Assembly: GCA_002402375.1 (NCBI GenBank) | Contig: DHFT01000023.1 | Span: 1-52,907, forward strand | Reading direction: 5' to 3' | DNA: 52,907 nt | Origin: Elusimicrobia bacterium UBA4817 | GTDB taxonomy: Bacteria; Elusimicrobiota; UBA8919 | In this document: piece after piece, positions 15,379-24,783 of the stretch | Layout: each line of letters begins with the position of its first letter | Position numbering within the stretch: position 1 is the first letter of the stretch | Made by a program: the position numbers and the translations under genes | Notes under the pieces: model-generated | The model's input: only the letters and a program-made list of their open reading frames with translations | What the model was told of the DNA's origin: nothing | Databases searched by the model: none

Positions 15379-16781
15379 AATCATTAAAAAAGTCATTTAA
15401 CCGCAGAGAACACAGAATTGACACAGAGGTCACAAAATGTTTTTTCCATGCCCTTTCCGTTTTTTCTCTGTGTACTCTGTGGCTTATTTTGTTTTTATCA
15501 ACTTTTTCTTACGGTTCCGTTGTATATCTAACAGACGAGGAAGAGTTGGAAAACATTTTTACGCTCGGCGTATCTACATCTTCGCAGGATGTTTTGGTAA
15601 TTCCGCCGCTGTTGCTTAAAAATTTGGCTGATGAAAATAAAGAGATACTAAAAAAACTTCATACAGAAAAAAAATACATATTTGCCGGAACTACCTATAC
15701 TGATGTTATACTGCCCGTGCTTTTTAACGCTAAACTTGACGAGGATGTCAGGGAACAGATAGAAAAAGGCAGGAAAGTTTATTATGAAGTTTTTGGTGAA
15801 GATGCGTCCGTTTTTTATCCGCATTTAGGCATTATTTCCGAAGAGACCGGCAAAATTTTAGTACAGTCGGGTTATTCCGTTTTTGTGACATCTTTAGATG
15901 TCCAGAAGGATTTACGGACTGAAACCGATATAGTGCCTCCGGATTTATCGCGGTGGACGGGTTCGCCGGTTCAAAATCTTGCATGGGATTATATTAAACA
16001 AGCAAAATTGAAATTGACCGAATATGCGAATTCTAAATTTTACGATGCTGAAAAATTTGATGCCGCAAAAGAAGAACTTTACAATTTGGAAAAACCTATC
16101 TGGTTTGAAAATTATATTTCTTCTGATGAAAACAAAAAAAAAGAAAATGATTTGTGGTTTCGCGCCGGGCTTTCAAATGTCTACAGGGCAATAGGTCAGG
16201 AATTGCCGTCAGCAATATCGGTTCCGCTTTATATTTCGCAAAGTCGCAATCCGCTTTTTGATATGACTACCGGCGAATATATTCTTTATTTTGATGATGA
16301 TACGGATAATGTTTTTTTGAGTTCCTGCAACTTATTGGCGTTCGGAGTAAAAAAATCAACAGGTGTTATTGTTTTTGATATTTTTATTTCATCCGCATCC
16401 GACGAAGTTATTGACATTTACATTGACCTGAACAAAAAAAACAATGCAGGAAGCACTTCTTTTATCGGCGGGCACAACGGCTTTACGGACTCGCTTTCCG
16501 CATGGGAATATGCCGTTTCCGTCTCAACAAATTCAGCACAATTTTTCAGATATAACAGAACCGGACCTCCCGTTAGGGTAGGACTTTTCACAGTTACTAA
16601 TTTTTTAGATAATAATTTAATTGAAGTGAAAATTCCGGGAAACCATATTTTAGGCAATCCGAAAAAGTGGGGATATATTGTCGCCGGTTTTTTGCCGTCG
16701 GGAGATATTTTTGATATTATAGGTTACGATGTCCCGACGAGTGAAACCGTTATTCAAGTTCCCGCATTGAGGTCGGAGTAA
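15375..16781 (+). CDS. Exported glycoside-hydrolase-like protein with glucodextranase-type C-terminal domain
   Basis: A 468-residue exported protein. The signal region (about 28-50, FSLCTLWLILFLSTFSYG) and the preceding residues are encoded by an inverted CACAGAG-type repeat. The middle (about 55-175) resembles part of a GH57/polysaccharide-deacetylase-like barrel (IFAGTTYTDVILPVL, FYPHLGIISEETGKIL), but complete catalytic motifs are not obvious. The C-terminal 190 residues (DIYIDLNKKNNAGSTSF, SAWEYAVSVS, EVKIPGNHILGNPKKWGY) look like the glucodextranase C-terminal binding domain. It is coupled to the CBM48 protein. Confidence 0.6.
   Translation: MKSLKKSFNRREHRIDTEVTKCFFHALSVFSLCTLWLILFLSTFSYGSVVYLTDEEELENIFTLGVSTSSQDVLVIPPLLLKNLADENKEILKKLHTEKKYIFAGTTYTDVILPVLFNAKLDEDVREQIEKGRKVYYEVFGEDASVFYPHLGIISEETGKILVQSGYSVFVTSLDVQKDLRTETDIVPPDLSRWTGSPVQNLAWDYIKQAKLKLTEYANSKFYDAEKFDAAKEELYNLEKPIWFENYISSDENKKKENDLWFRAGLSNVYRAIGQELPSAISVPLYISQSRNPLFDMTTGEYILYFDDDTDNVFLSSCNLLAFGVKKSTGVIVFDIFISSASDEVIDIYIDLNKKNNAGSTSFIGGHNGFTDSLSAWEYAVSVSTNSAQFFRYNRTGPPVRVGLFTVTNFLDNNLIEVKIPGNHILGNPKKWGYIVAGFLPSGDIFDIIGYDVPTSETVIQVPALRSE
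15400..15483. repeat. Inverted CACAGAG repeat inside a coding sequence
   Basis: CCGCAGAGAACACAGA and ACACAGAG (15400-15428) are mirrored by TCTCTGTGTACTCTGTGG (15464-15482). The repeat encodes residues about 9-36, up to the start of the hydrophobic signal segment. Confidence 0.75.
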
Positions 16782-16795
16782 AGGCGGAGGTTTTT

Positions 16796-18310
16796 ATGGG
16801 GAATGCAAACTCTTTAAGAAAAAATCTGTTATTGACCGTTGTGTTTGCAGGGTTTTTTATTTTGGCATTTATTGTCGGTAAATCGCAGAAAAAATCAGAA
16901 CGGGATTATGGAGTACAAACATCGGTTTCGCAGGAGGTCCTGAATTTACAGGAAGCGTTTGTCAATGTGGCGGAAGAGGTAAAGCCGTCGGTCGTTTCAA
17001 TATATACAGAGCAGGTTCTCAAAGAGGTTGTTCCTTTTAATTTTTTCTTTGCAGACCCGTTTGAAGATTTTTTTGACGATTTTTTTGGTCAGCCATCTCC
17101 TAACAGAAAAGTTCCTCAAAAAAGATATTACAATCAAAGAAGAGTAGAGGGCGCCGGCAGCGGGGTTGTTATTGACAGAGACGGCTATATTCTTACTAAT
17201 TATCATGTCGTAAGAGATGCCGAGAAAATTACAGTAAAACTTGCCGATGACAGAGAATATTCTGGAAAGGTCATCGGCAAAGATGCAAAGACCGATTTAG
17301 CCATTGTAAAAATAAAACCATCGGGAAAACTTATCGTGGCAAAACTCGGCGATTCAGACAAAATCCGCGTCGGTGACTGGGCAATTGCCATAGGTTCGCC
17401 GTTCGGGCTTGAGCAGACCGTTACCGTCGGAATCATTTCGGCAAAGAGACAAAGTGTGAAGGCGCAGGGGTATGATTATAGAGATGCAATTCAAACGGAT
17501 GCCTCTATAAACAGGGGTAACTCCGGCGGCCCGCTTGTCAACATTCATGGTGAGATTATAGGGATAAACACTTTGATATACAGTCAGTCGGGCGGCTCCG
17601 TCGGCGTCGGATTTGCAATTCCTATAAATCGCGCAAAAGAAATTCTTGAAACCTTAAAGACAAAAGGAAAAGTTGAAAGAGGTTTTCTCGGCGTAAAAAT
17701 TGAAAAGATTGATGATGTTTTTGCAAAACAATACGGATTAAAGGAAAAAACCGGTGTTATGGTGGGAGATATTGTAAGTGGTTCTGCCGCCGAAAAATCG
17801 GGAATTAAAAGAGGCGATATAATTCTGGAATTTGACGGTCAAAAAATAGAATCCGCAGAAAAACTTCAGGATATCGTTGCTGCCTCCGCTCCGAACAAAA
17901 AAATTGATGTTGTCGTTTGGCGGGATAATTCAAAGAAACTTATTTCTGTTGTGCTTGGCGAGTGGACGGAAGAACAGGTCGCTTCCGTTGAGGAGACGGC
18001 ACCGGGAAAAAGCGAAAAAACCGGCTCGTGGCTCGGTATGAAAGTAAAACAGTTCACAAAAGATATGGCTGAGGAATTAAATGTAACGCCCGATGAACAG
18101 GGCGTTGTTATAGTTGACATAGAAAGCGGTTCAAAAGCGGCGGAACTGGGGCTTTATGTCGGAGATGTGATAAGAGCAATCAACAGAAAAAAAACCGCAA
18201 CGCTTACCGAATTTGAGACGGCAACAAAAAAAGCGTCTTTGGCGGATGGAATTTTATTTGATATAAATCGTTCTGGAAATTTGATTTACAAGACATATAT
18301 TGAAAAGTAA
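16796..18310 (+). CDS. HtrA/DegP-family periplasmic serine protease with two PDZ domains
   Basis: A membrane-anchored or secreted quality-control protease. An N-terminal hydrophobic segment (LLLTVVFAGFFILAFIVG) is followed by a trypsin-like domain with the triad His (LTNYHVV), Asp (KTDLAIV) and Ser (GNSGGPL), about residues 115-290. Two PDZ domains follow (about 295-385 and 410-495; GFLGVKI, SWLGMKV). Length 504 matches DegP/DegQ. An acidic, Phe-rich stretch (FEDFFDDFFGQP) sits before the protease domain, as in many HtrA proteins. GGAGG precedes the ATG. Confidence 0.95.
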   Translation: MGNANSLRKNLLLTVVFAGFFILAFIVGKSQKKSERDYGVQTSVSQEVLNLQEAFVNVAEEVKPSVVSIYTEQVLKEVVPFNFFFADPFEDFFDDFFGQPSPNRKVPQKRYYNQRRVEGAGSGVVIDRDGYILTNYHVVRDAEKITVKLADDREYSGKVIGKDAKTDLAIVKIKPSGKLIVAKLGDSDKIRVGDWAIAIGSPFGLEQTVTVGIISAKRQSVKAQGYDYRDAIQTDASINRGNSGGPLVNIHGEIIGINTLIYSQSGGSVGVGFAIPINRAKEILETLKTKGKVERGFLGVKIEKIDDVFAKQYGLKEKTGVMVGDIVSGSAAEKSGIKRGDIILEFDGQKIESAEKLQDIVAASAPNKKIDVVVWRDNSKKLISVVLGEWTEEQVASVEETAPGKSEKTGSWLGMKVKQFTKDMAEELNVTPDEQGVVIVDIESGSKAAELGLYVGDVIRAINRKKTATLTEFETATKKASLADGILFDINRSGNLIYKTYIEK

Positions 18311-18384
18311 ACGCAGATAAACGCGGATAGCAACGCTGAAGTTTCAGCGTTTATCAGCGTAGTAATCAGCGTAGTTCAGCGTTG
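18309..18384. repeat. ACGCAGAT/AGCGT repeats with a perfect hairpin
   Basis: Tandem-like units (AACGCAGATAAACGCGGAT, then repeated TCAGCGT) surround a perfect hairpin AACGCTGAA-gt-TTCAGCGTT (18332-18351). It fills the gap between the protease and the sensor kinase; no promoter is visible. Confidence 0.7.
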
Positions 18385-18391
18385 TGTTATT

Positions 18392-20491
18392 ATGAAAATA
18401 AAACTTTTTCCGAAATTTTTAATTTTTATCATTTTGGTCTCCGTAATTCCTCTGGCGGTTATAGGTTTTATTACTATTGATATAAATAAAGAAATGCTGC
18501 AAACGCTTATGTTAGAGTATCATATAAAAATTACAACTTCACTTGCTGAAAAGATTAATGAAAAAATTACGGATATAGACCGGCGGATGAGTTTTATCAT
18601 TGCTTCTCAGCGTCAGGATTATTTATCTTCGTTTGAACAAATAAGAATTTTAAGGAACATTCTTATTGCCTCAGATGATTTTATAAGAGCGTCTATAATT
18701 GACAAAGACGGAGACGAAGTGGTGGCGTCAAATCCGAAATTTGAAAAATCTCCTCCTCCTCCCAAAAACTATCTTAAAAATGAATTTTTTCTGGAAATAA
18801 AAAAGTCGCACACATACCTAATAAGTCCTATACGTTACGAGCAGGAAAAACCTCTGATAGATTTTTATTTTCCGCTTGCCGATAAATATATTCTTAAAAT
18901 TTGCGTTTCACTTGAAAGCATTTCAGAAATTGTTGATGAAACCCGCATAGGAAAAACGGGTTTTATGTACATAGTTGATAAATCGGGCAAAATTATTTTT
19001 CACAAAGATAAAAATCGTGCAATAAATTTTGAGGATGTTTCCGAAGAACCGATTGTAAAAGAAGCAATTTTGCGTGCAGGTGCCGGCAGTCAGGAATTCG
19101 TTTCAAAAAACGGCGTAGAAATGATAGGTGCTTTTGCCCCCGCGAAAAAACTTGGCTGGAGCGCTATATTTCAGCAGACAAAAAAGGAGGCATATTCATT
19201 CGTTTATAAAATGAGAAACACAGCGACGGCTATAATTTTTGCGGCGTTATTTCTTTCAATTGTGGTTTCCTATATCCTTGCGACATCACTTTCAAAACCG
19301 ATTCTCAAAGTAATAGATGTCTCAAAAAATGTCGCCGCCGGCGATTTTACAAAAAAGGTTGTTATTAAATCAAGAGACGAGATGAGCGATTTGGCGGTTA
19401 ATTTCAACAACATGATAACGGAACTTTCCAATTTTTCAAAAATGCAGGCGGATAAACTTTCGGCAATTGTATATTCAATAAACGACGGGCTGGTTCTTAC
19501 CGACGAGAATAATAAAATTGTTCTTATAAATAACAGGGCTTCCGAAATACTCGGGGTTTCCCGCGACACTAAAGAACCTTTATTTGATATCGTCAAAAAT
19601 GAAATGTTGGTTTCGGCGATGAAACAGGTTTATGAAAAGCCGGAAAAGGTTTTAGAGATTGATTTGTCACAGGCCCGGTCGTTTTTTGTCTCCGTTTCAA
19701 CCCAGATTATTACCGACCCGGATAAAAGAAAAATTGTCGGCATAATTTTTATCATAAGGGATATAACAGGGGTTAAAGAAGTGGAAAAAATGAAGGAGGA
19801 CTTCTTTCACGGCATAACCCATGATTTAAGAAATCCGTTAACATCCATGCTTGGTTTTTTAAAATTTCTTCTTGACGGCTCCGTCGGTCCGATTAACGAA
19901 AAGCAGAAACATTTTCTTGATATCGTCAATAAATCGTCAAACCGTCTTTTAGGAATGATAAACGACATACTTGATGTCGCAAAATTAGAAGTCGGAAAAA
20001 TGGAATTGTCGCTTATTCGGTTTGACATAAAAAACTTGGCGGATAGGGTTTGCGGCAGTATGCTCTCAAAAGCCATTGAGGGAAAACTTGAACTTTCCTG
20101 CGATGATATGCCGTCAATAACAATTTCCGCCGACGAGGGATTGATAGAACGGGTTTTGATAAATCTGGTCGGCAATGCCATTAAATATACTCCCACCGGA
20201 GGCAAAGTTACTATTTCCGCAAAAGAAAACAACACAGATATACAGATTGCCGTTATTGATACCGGTGAGGGAATACCGTCGGAATACCTTGATAGAATTT
20301 TTGATAAGTTTCAGCAGGTCACAGGAAGGTCCCGCGGCGGAACAGGCATCGGACTTACGATTACAAAATATATTATTGAAGCGCATCTCGGAAAAATTTG
20401 GGTTGAGTCAAAGCTCGGCGAGGGTTCGCAGTTTATTTTCTCAATTCCTAAAAATCTGCAAAAAAACGATAAGGGCGAAATATGCGTATAA
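18392..20491 (+). CDS. Membrane sensor histidine kinase (Cache-HAMP-PAS-HisKA-HATPase)
   Basis: A 699-residue hybrid-free kinase. TM1 about 8-28; an extracytoplasmic Cache-like sensor about 30-275 (TGFMYIVDKSGKIIFHKD); TM2 about 277-297; HAMP (SKPILKVIDVSKNVAAGDF); PAS (DGLVLTDENNKIVLINNRASEILG). The H-box is FFHGITHDLRNPLTSMLG, and the ATPase boxes are NAIKYTPTGG (N), DTGEGIPS (G1), and GGTGIGLTITK (G2). Its 3' end overlaps the LysM/FecR gene by 10 bp. The response regulator-GGDEF gene two genes downstream is a plausible partner. Confidence 0.92.
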   Translation: MKIKLFPKFLIFIILVSVIPLAVIGFITIDINKEMLQTLMLEYHIKITTSLAEKINEKITDIDRRMSFIIASQRQDYLSSFEQIRILRNILIASDDFIRASIIDKDGDEVVASNPKFEKSPPPPKNYLKNEFFLEIKKSHTYLISPIRYEQEKPLIDFYFPLADKYILKICVSLESISEIVDETRIGKTGFMYIVDKSGKIIFHKDKNRAINFEDVSEEPIVKEAILRAGAGSQEFVSKNGVEMIGAFAPAKKLGWSAIFQQTKKEAYSFVYKMRNTATAIIFAALFLSIVVSYILATSLSKPILKVIDVSKNVAAGDFTKKVVIKSRDEMSDLAVNFNNMITELSNFSKMQADKLSAIVYSINDGLVLTDENNKIVLINNRASEILGVSRDTKEPLFDIVKNEMLVSAMKQVYEKPEKVLEIDLSQARSFFVSVSTQIITDPDKRKIVGIIFIIRDITGVKEVEKMKEDFFHGITHDLRNPLTSMLGFLKFLLDGSVGPINEKQKHFLDIVNKSSNRLLGMINDILDVAKLEVGKMELSLIRFDIKNLADRVCGSMLSKAIEGKLELSCDDMPSITISADEGLIERVLINLVGNAIKYTPTGGKVTISAKENNTDIQIAVIDTGEGIPSEYLDRIFDKFQQVTGRSRGGTGIGLTITKYIIEAHLGKIWVESKLGEGSQFIFSIPKNLQKNDKGEICV

Positions 20492-21960
20492 ATAAGTCCG
20501 AAGTCCGAAGTCCGAAGTCAAAAGGCAAAGGATTAAAATTGCTGTTGTTTATTTTATTGACATTGGACATTGGACATTGGACATTGGACAATCTTTATTC
20601 TCAGCAACTTCAAGAAATTGAGGTGAAGTCCGGCGATACGCTATGGGGTGTGGCGAATTATTATCTTAAAGAACCTTCCCGATGGCCGGAGATTTTAAAA
20701 TTTAACAACATATCCGCCGACCCTAATAATGTTCTGCCCGGAATGAAACTGAAAATTCCGGTTTTGCTTATAAGGGAACAGTTGCGTTCTTCAACGGTTA
20801 TTTCGGTTACCCGCGAGGTAAAAATGCGGCGCCAGGCGGAAATGGATTGGACCGATGCAAAATTAAATGCAAAACTTTATAACAAAGACGGTATAAGAAC
20901 ATTTGAAAGTTCATATACGGAAATAAAATCACCATCGGGCAATTTGATGACGATAGGTCCTTCGTCACTTGTTATAATTCAGCCGGAGGAAAAATCGGAA
21001 GAAACGCGGCTTTTGTCGGGCGAAATAAGAACATCAAATATACCGATAAGAACTCCGACGGCTTTTGTGATGCCGAAAATTACTTCCAAAACACCCGTTG
21101 CCGACTATAAGACAAAGGTCAAGGAAGACCAGTCAACAGTTGTTGCCGTCTATAAAGGCGCCGTTGATGTAACGGCAAAAAATAAAACGATAACCGTTCC
21201 GGAGGGCTTTTCCACCGAGGTGAAAATAAATTTGCCGCCTATGGAACCGAAAAAACTTCCTCCTAATATAGATTTTCCGGCGGATACAGATGTGAATTTG
21301 AAAGAAAAATTACCGCCGCCGAATATTAACGAAATAAATATCGGCGGCCAACTGTCAAAACCCGCTTCGTCATCGTCGTGGCTGGACATAACTCATTATC
21401 ACATTCAAATAGCGAAGGATAAAAATTTTATAGTTACGGTGTATGATGAAATCAAACCGATATATGAGAAATTTGATGTCAAGAAAGTGAATATACCCGA
21501 GGGTAAATATTTTTGGCGGGTTGCCTATCTGGATTCTTCCGGTGCGGAGGGTATAATTTCGTCAGCAAAGGAAATTTTTCTGGACAAAACCCCGCCTTCC
21601 CTTAAAATTGACGAACCGTTGGATGGCACAAAGTTCGCCGACAAAACTATAAAAATAAAAGGTACTGCCGAACTGAAATCAATAGTTGATATAAACGGTG
21701 CTTATGTTACTATTGCTTCCGACGGAAAATTCATTTCGGATGTTTCTTTAACAAAAGGCGAAAATGTTATTAAGGTTAATTCAAAAGATTCTTCCGGGAA
21801 TATATCAACCGTTTCAATAAAAGTTTATCAGACGACGAAAATGGAAGGCGGAATAACACAAAATAAAAAAAGTTTTTTTTCTACGCCGCTCGGAATCGTA
21901 GTTTCAATTATAACAATATCCGGATTGGCGATAATTACAATTGTGACAATCGGAGGATAA
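20482..21960 (+). CDS. Exported LysM-FecR protein with Ig-like repeats and C-terminal membrane helix
   Basis: After a signal region (about 17-40), LysM (about 43-93, IEVKSGDTLWGVANYYL, NNVLPGMKLKIP) should bind peptidoglycan. A FecR-like beta domain follows (about 115-245, SSLVIIQPEEKSEETRLLSGEIRT, VVAVYKGAVDVTAKNKT). Ig/fibronectin-like parts occupy about 300-455, the last of the glucodextranase domain-B type (KTPPSLKIDEPLDGTKF). The end is one TM helix (IVVSIITISGLAIITIVTI). The N-terminal 40 codons contain two 7-bp tandem repeats. Function is unknown; it may link peptidoglycan to the membrane. Confidence 0.82.
   Translation: MRINKSEVRSPKSKGKGLKLLLFILLTLDIGHWTLDNLYSQQLQEIEVKSGDTLWGVANYYLKEPSRWPEILKFNNISADPNNVLPGMKLKIPVLLIREQLRSSTVISVTREVKMRRQAEMDWTDAKLNAKLYNKDGIRTFESSYTEIKSPSGNLMTIGPSSLVIIQPEEKSEETRLLSGEIRTSNIPIRTPTAFVMPKITSKTPVADYKTKVKEDQSTVVAVYKGAVDVTAKNKTITVPEGFSTEVKINLPPMEPKKLPPNIDFPADTDVNLKEKLPPPNINEINIGGQLSKPASSSSWLDITHYHIQIAKDKNFIVTVYDEIKPIYEKFDVKKVNIPEGKYFWRVAYLDSSGAEGIISSAKEIFLDKTPPSLKIDEPLDGTKFADKTIKIKGTAELKSIVDINGAYVTIASDGKFISDVSLTKGENVIKVNSKDSSGNISTVSIKVYQTTKMEGGITQNKKSFFSTPLGIVVSIITISGLAIITIVTIGG
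20495..20590 (+). repeat. Two 7-bp tandem repeats coding for the signal region of the LysM/FecR protein
   Basis: AGTCCGA x3 plus AGTC (20495-20519) encodes the basic n-region (SEVRSPKS). CATTGGA x4 plus CA (20561-20590) encodes LDIGHWTLD at the end of the hydrophobic region. Confidence 0.9.
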
Positions 21961-21972
21961 AGAAACAGCAAT

Positions 21973-22045
21973 TAAAAATGTAAAATGTAAAATTAAAAAT
22001 TATGGTGTAAAAAACATTTTTCATTTTTAACTTTTAATTGATTTT
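21973..22045. repeat. AT-rich TAAAATG/CATTTTTAA repeat
   Basis: AATTAAAAATGTAAAATG is mirrored by TTTTTCATTTTTAACTTTT and AATTGATTTT. The same right half occurs at 25730-25800, split there by a GC-rich palindrome. It lies between the LysM/FecR and response-regulator genes. Confidence 0.65.
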
Positions 22046-22050
22046 ATATT

Positions 22051-22977
22051 ATGGCGAAAATTATTTCTGCTGACGATGATTTAGAAATCTCCGAACTGAT
22101 AAAAATCACTCTTGAAAACGAAGGGCATACCGTAAGTTCGTTTAATAACGGGCTGGAAGCATATCAATCGGCGTTAAAGGAAATGCCGGATTTAATTATT
22201 CTTGATGTTATGATGCCGAAAATGAACGGTTATGAGGTCGTAGAAAAACTTAAGGAAACCCCGGCAACGCGTCTGCTCCCGGTTATTATGCTTACATCCC
22301 AAACACAGACAAAAGACAAGATTACAGGTCTTAAATTAGGCGCCGACGACTATTTAACGAAGCCCTTTGACCCGTATGAACTTGCCGCTCGTGTTGAAGG
22401 AATTCTTAACAGATATCACGAAACCCGCGCCGTAAATCCTTTGACGGGACTTCCCGGAAATGTTTCAATTGAAAAAGAAATCACAAAAAGAATTTCCGAA
22501 GGAGTTCAATTTGCGGTGCTTTGGATTGACCTTGATAATTTCAAATCATTCAATGATAACTATGGTTTTGAAAAAGGCGATATTATTATAAAGGAAACGG
22601 CTAATTTTATAATTGATGCGGTAAAAAATCACGGAACGGTTTCGGATATGATTGGTCACCTCGGCGGCGATGATTTTATAGTTGTGACAAATTGCGAAAG
22701 CGCCGAAAACATCTGCCTGCATATTATTAAACTTTTTGACGAAAATATATCGGCATATTATTCGGATGAAGATCGAACCCGCGGTTATATTATTTCAAAA
22801 GACCGTCTCGGAAAAGTTCAGGCGTTTCCGTTAATGTCCGTATCAATAGGTATTGTGACAAACGAAATACGCAACTTTACGCACTATGCCCAACTCGCCG
22901 AACTTGCCGCCGAAGTAAAAGCGGTCGCGAAAGAAATTCCGAAATCATCTTATTTCAAAGACAGAAGAAAGGGTTAA
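22051..22977 (+). CDS. Response regulator-GGDEF protein (putative diguanylate cyclase)
   Basis: REC domain at residues 1-120 with acidic pocket SADDD, phosphoacceptor Asp in LIILDVMMPKMNG and Lys in YLTKPFDPYE. A GGDEF domain fills about 125-300: LTGLPGNVSIE, WIDLDNFKSFND, and the A-site GGDDF, a form found in active cyclases. An RxxD I-site is not clear before the A-site. It would make c-di-GMP on phosphorylation. An HD-GYP phosphodiesterase-type protein (44340) is in the same window. Confidence 0.9.
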   Translation: MAKIISADDDLEISELIKITLENEGHTVSSFNNGLEAYQSALKEMPDLIILDVMMPKMNGYEVVEKLKETPATRLLPVIMLTSQTQTKDKITGLKLGADDYLTKPFDPYELAARVEGILNRYHETRAVNPLTGLPGNVSIEKEITKRISEGVQFAVLWIDLDNFKSFNDNYGFEKGDIIIKETANFIIDAVKNHGTVSDMIGHLGGDDFIVVTNCESAENICLHIIKLFDENISAYYSDEDRTRGYIISKDRLGKVQAFPLMSVSIGIVTNEIRNFTHYAQLAELAAEVKAVAKEIPKSSYFKDRRKG

Positions 22978-22983
22978 TTTTTT

Positions 22984-24780
22984 ATGGAAAAAGCGAGAGT
23001 AATTTTTACACAAAACCAAAAGTTTTTACAGTTTATTATAATCCTCTCGGGCATATTATTTTTTTTGATTCCGCTCGTGCCGGATGAAAAAATCACAAGA
23101 TGGAAACTGTGGCTTTTAGAGACCGGACTTTTTTCAATTATTATTTTATGGGCGGTTCATAAATTATTTTATGGCAAAATCAACCTTAAGATTTCTCAGT
23201 TAAATAAACCGGTATTTGTCTGGTTTGTCTTTGTTGTTTTTATGTATCTGATTTCCAAAAATAAACATGTGGCGGAATTGGAACTTTACAGAGTGATTGT
23301 TTCAATGGCAAGTTTTTTTCTTTTTTCCGATTTATTAGAGAATAAACAAAACAGAAACACCGTTATAATTTTTTGGATTATCGGAGGTTTCCTTGCAGCA
23401 ATATACGGAATTATGACCCATTACGGCGGGTTTTGGATTGTAATAACGCCGCAAGTTGACAGAATTTTTTCCACTTTCGGAAATCCCATATTTTTTGCCG
23501 CATTCCTTGTCGTCACTATCCCGCTTGCAGTTTTTAAGTTGATGCAGGAGCGAGAACCGTCGTATAAGGTTTTGTGGTTTTTTGTTCTGATTTCTTTTTT
23601 GGTTGCGTTGTATTTTACCAAGACCCGTGCTGCATGGATTGCTTTTATCGTCTCAATTGTAGTTTTTATTTTTTTGTCATTGGATTCAAAAGCCAAAAAA
23701 ATAATTTTAATTTTTTCCTTACTTATTTTCGGATTTCTGTTCACTTTGAAAACAAAAAATGTTTGGATGCGCCAGCAGGGGCATCTTGTTATCTGGCGTG
23801 ACTCTTTAAGGATGCTTTTTGCTCAACCGGTTTTGGGCGTGGGATTAGGCGGTTTTCATATAAGTTTTCCGGATTATGCATCGGATGAACTTAAGAAAAT
23901 CTGGCCTCAAACGCAAAATATCGTCAATGACGCCCACTCGGAGTTTGTCCAGATTCTTGCAGAAACTGGAATAGTGGGTTTTGGAATTTTTATATGGATA
24001 CTTTTTTCGGTATTTCACAACGTCTATCAATTTTATAAACGGCTTCATGATAGAGAAGAGTTTTTAATTTATACCGCATTATTTTCTTCAGCAATCGGGC
24101 TTTTGGTTCAGAATTTTTTTTCGGTTGATATGCGTTTCACGATTTCTTCGTTTTATCTTTTTTCCGTATTCGGGCTGCTGTCGTCTCATTCAACGGTAAA
24201 AACAAAAGAGATAAAACTGCGGAACTCAGAAAAAATATTTATTATGTTTGTTCTTTTTTCGGCGGCTGTATTTTTAGAATATAAAATGGTTGTAAAGCAA
24301 TACCGTAGTTGGAAAATCGTATTTGAGAGCAAAGATTTTTTAGACAGCAGAATTGCCGGTGCCGCTCTGCAGAAAAAAGAACTTGAAAGGTTAATCGCTT
24401 CAAATCCGAATGATGCTCGCCTGTATTTCAAGTTGGGGTATCTTTTTGCTAACGAAATAAAAGTTAACAAGGACTCCGCTAATTTTGCCATAGAAAATTT
24501 TACAAAAGCGGCGATTCTTGACCCGAAAGTTGAAAACGGGGGGGCATTTAATAATCTGGGGAATATCTATTTTACGCTTGGTGACAGACGCCGGGCAAAA
24601 GAAAATTATATCAAAGCAATCGGCATAAATCCTTCTTTGATTGATGCCCGTCTGAATCTCGGCATTGCATATTATTACGAAGGAAAACTGAAAGAAAGTT
24701 CGTCGGAATTTGAAAAGGTTCTGGAACTTGACCCGAAAAACTCAACCGCTGTCTATATGTTGAAAAAAATGAGAGAATAA
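22984..24780 (+). CDS. O-antigen ligase-like polytopic protein with C-terminal TPRs
   Basis: About 12 membrane segments (residues 15-440) include the Wzy_C/WaaL-type block: the loop VWMRQQGHLVIWRDSLRML, then QPVLGVGLGGFHISF and NDAHSEFVQILAETGIVGFGIF. The C-terminal 150 residues are TPR repeats (FNNLGNIYFTLGDRRRAKENYIKAI, ARLNLGIAYYYEGKLKESSSEF). This membrane ligase/polymerase plus TPR layout is widespread. It probably transfers or polymerises surface glycan. The lpxL-like gene starts 3 bp later. Confidence 0.85.
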   Translation: MEKARVIFTQNQKFLQFIIILSGILFFLIPLVPDEKITRWKLWLLETGLFSIIILWAVHKLFYGKINLKISQLNKPVFVWFVFVVFMYLISKNKHVAELELYRVIVSMASFFLFSDLLENKQNRNTVIIFWIIGGFLAAIYGIMTHYGGFWIVITPQVDRIFSTFGNPIFFAAFLVVTIPLAVFKLMQEREPSYKVLWFFVLISFLVALYFTKTRAAWIAFIVSIVVFIFLSLDSKAKKIILIFSLLIFGFLFTLKTKNVWMRQQGHLVIWRDSLRMLFAQPVLGVGLGGFHISFPDYASDELKKIWPQTQNIVNDAHSEFVQILAETGIVGFGIFIWILFSVFHNVYQFYKRLHDREEFLIYTALFSSAIGLLVQNFFSVDMRFTISSFYLFSVFGLLSSHSTVKTKEIKLRNSEKIFIMFVLFSAAVFLEYKMVVKQYRSWKIVFESKDFLDSRIAGAALQKKELERLIASNPNDARLYFKLGYLFANEIKVNKDSANFAIENFTKAAILDPKVENGGAFNNLGNIYFTLGDRRRAKENYIKAIGINPSLIDARLNLGIAYYYEGKLKESSSEFEKVLELDPKNSTAVYMLKKMRE

Positions 24781-24783
24781 AAA

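Noticed and set aside
20495..20590. Possible CRISPR or short CRISPR-like array from repeated 7-mers
   Set aside because: Units are 7 bp and head-to-tail with no spacers, and they are translated as part of a signal region.
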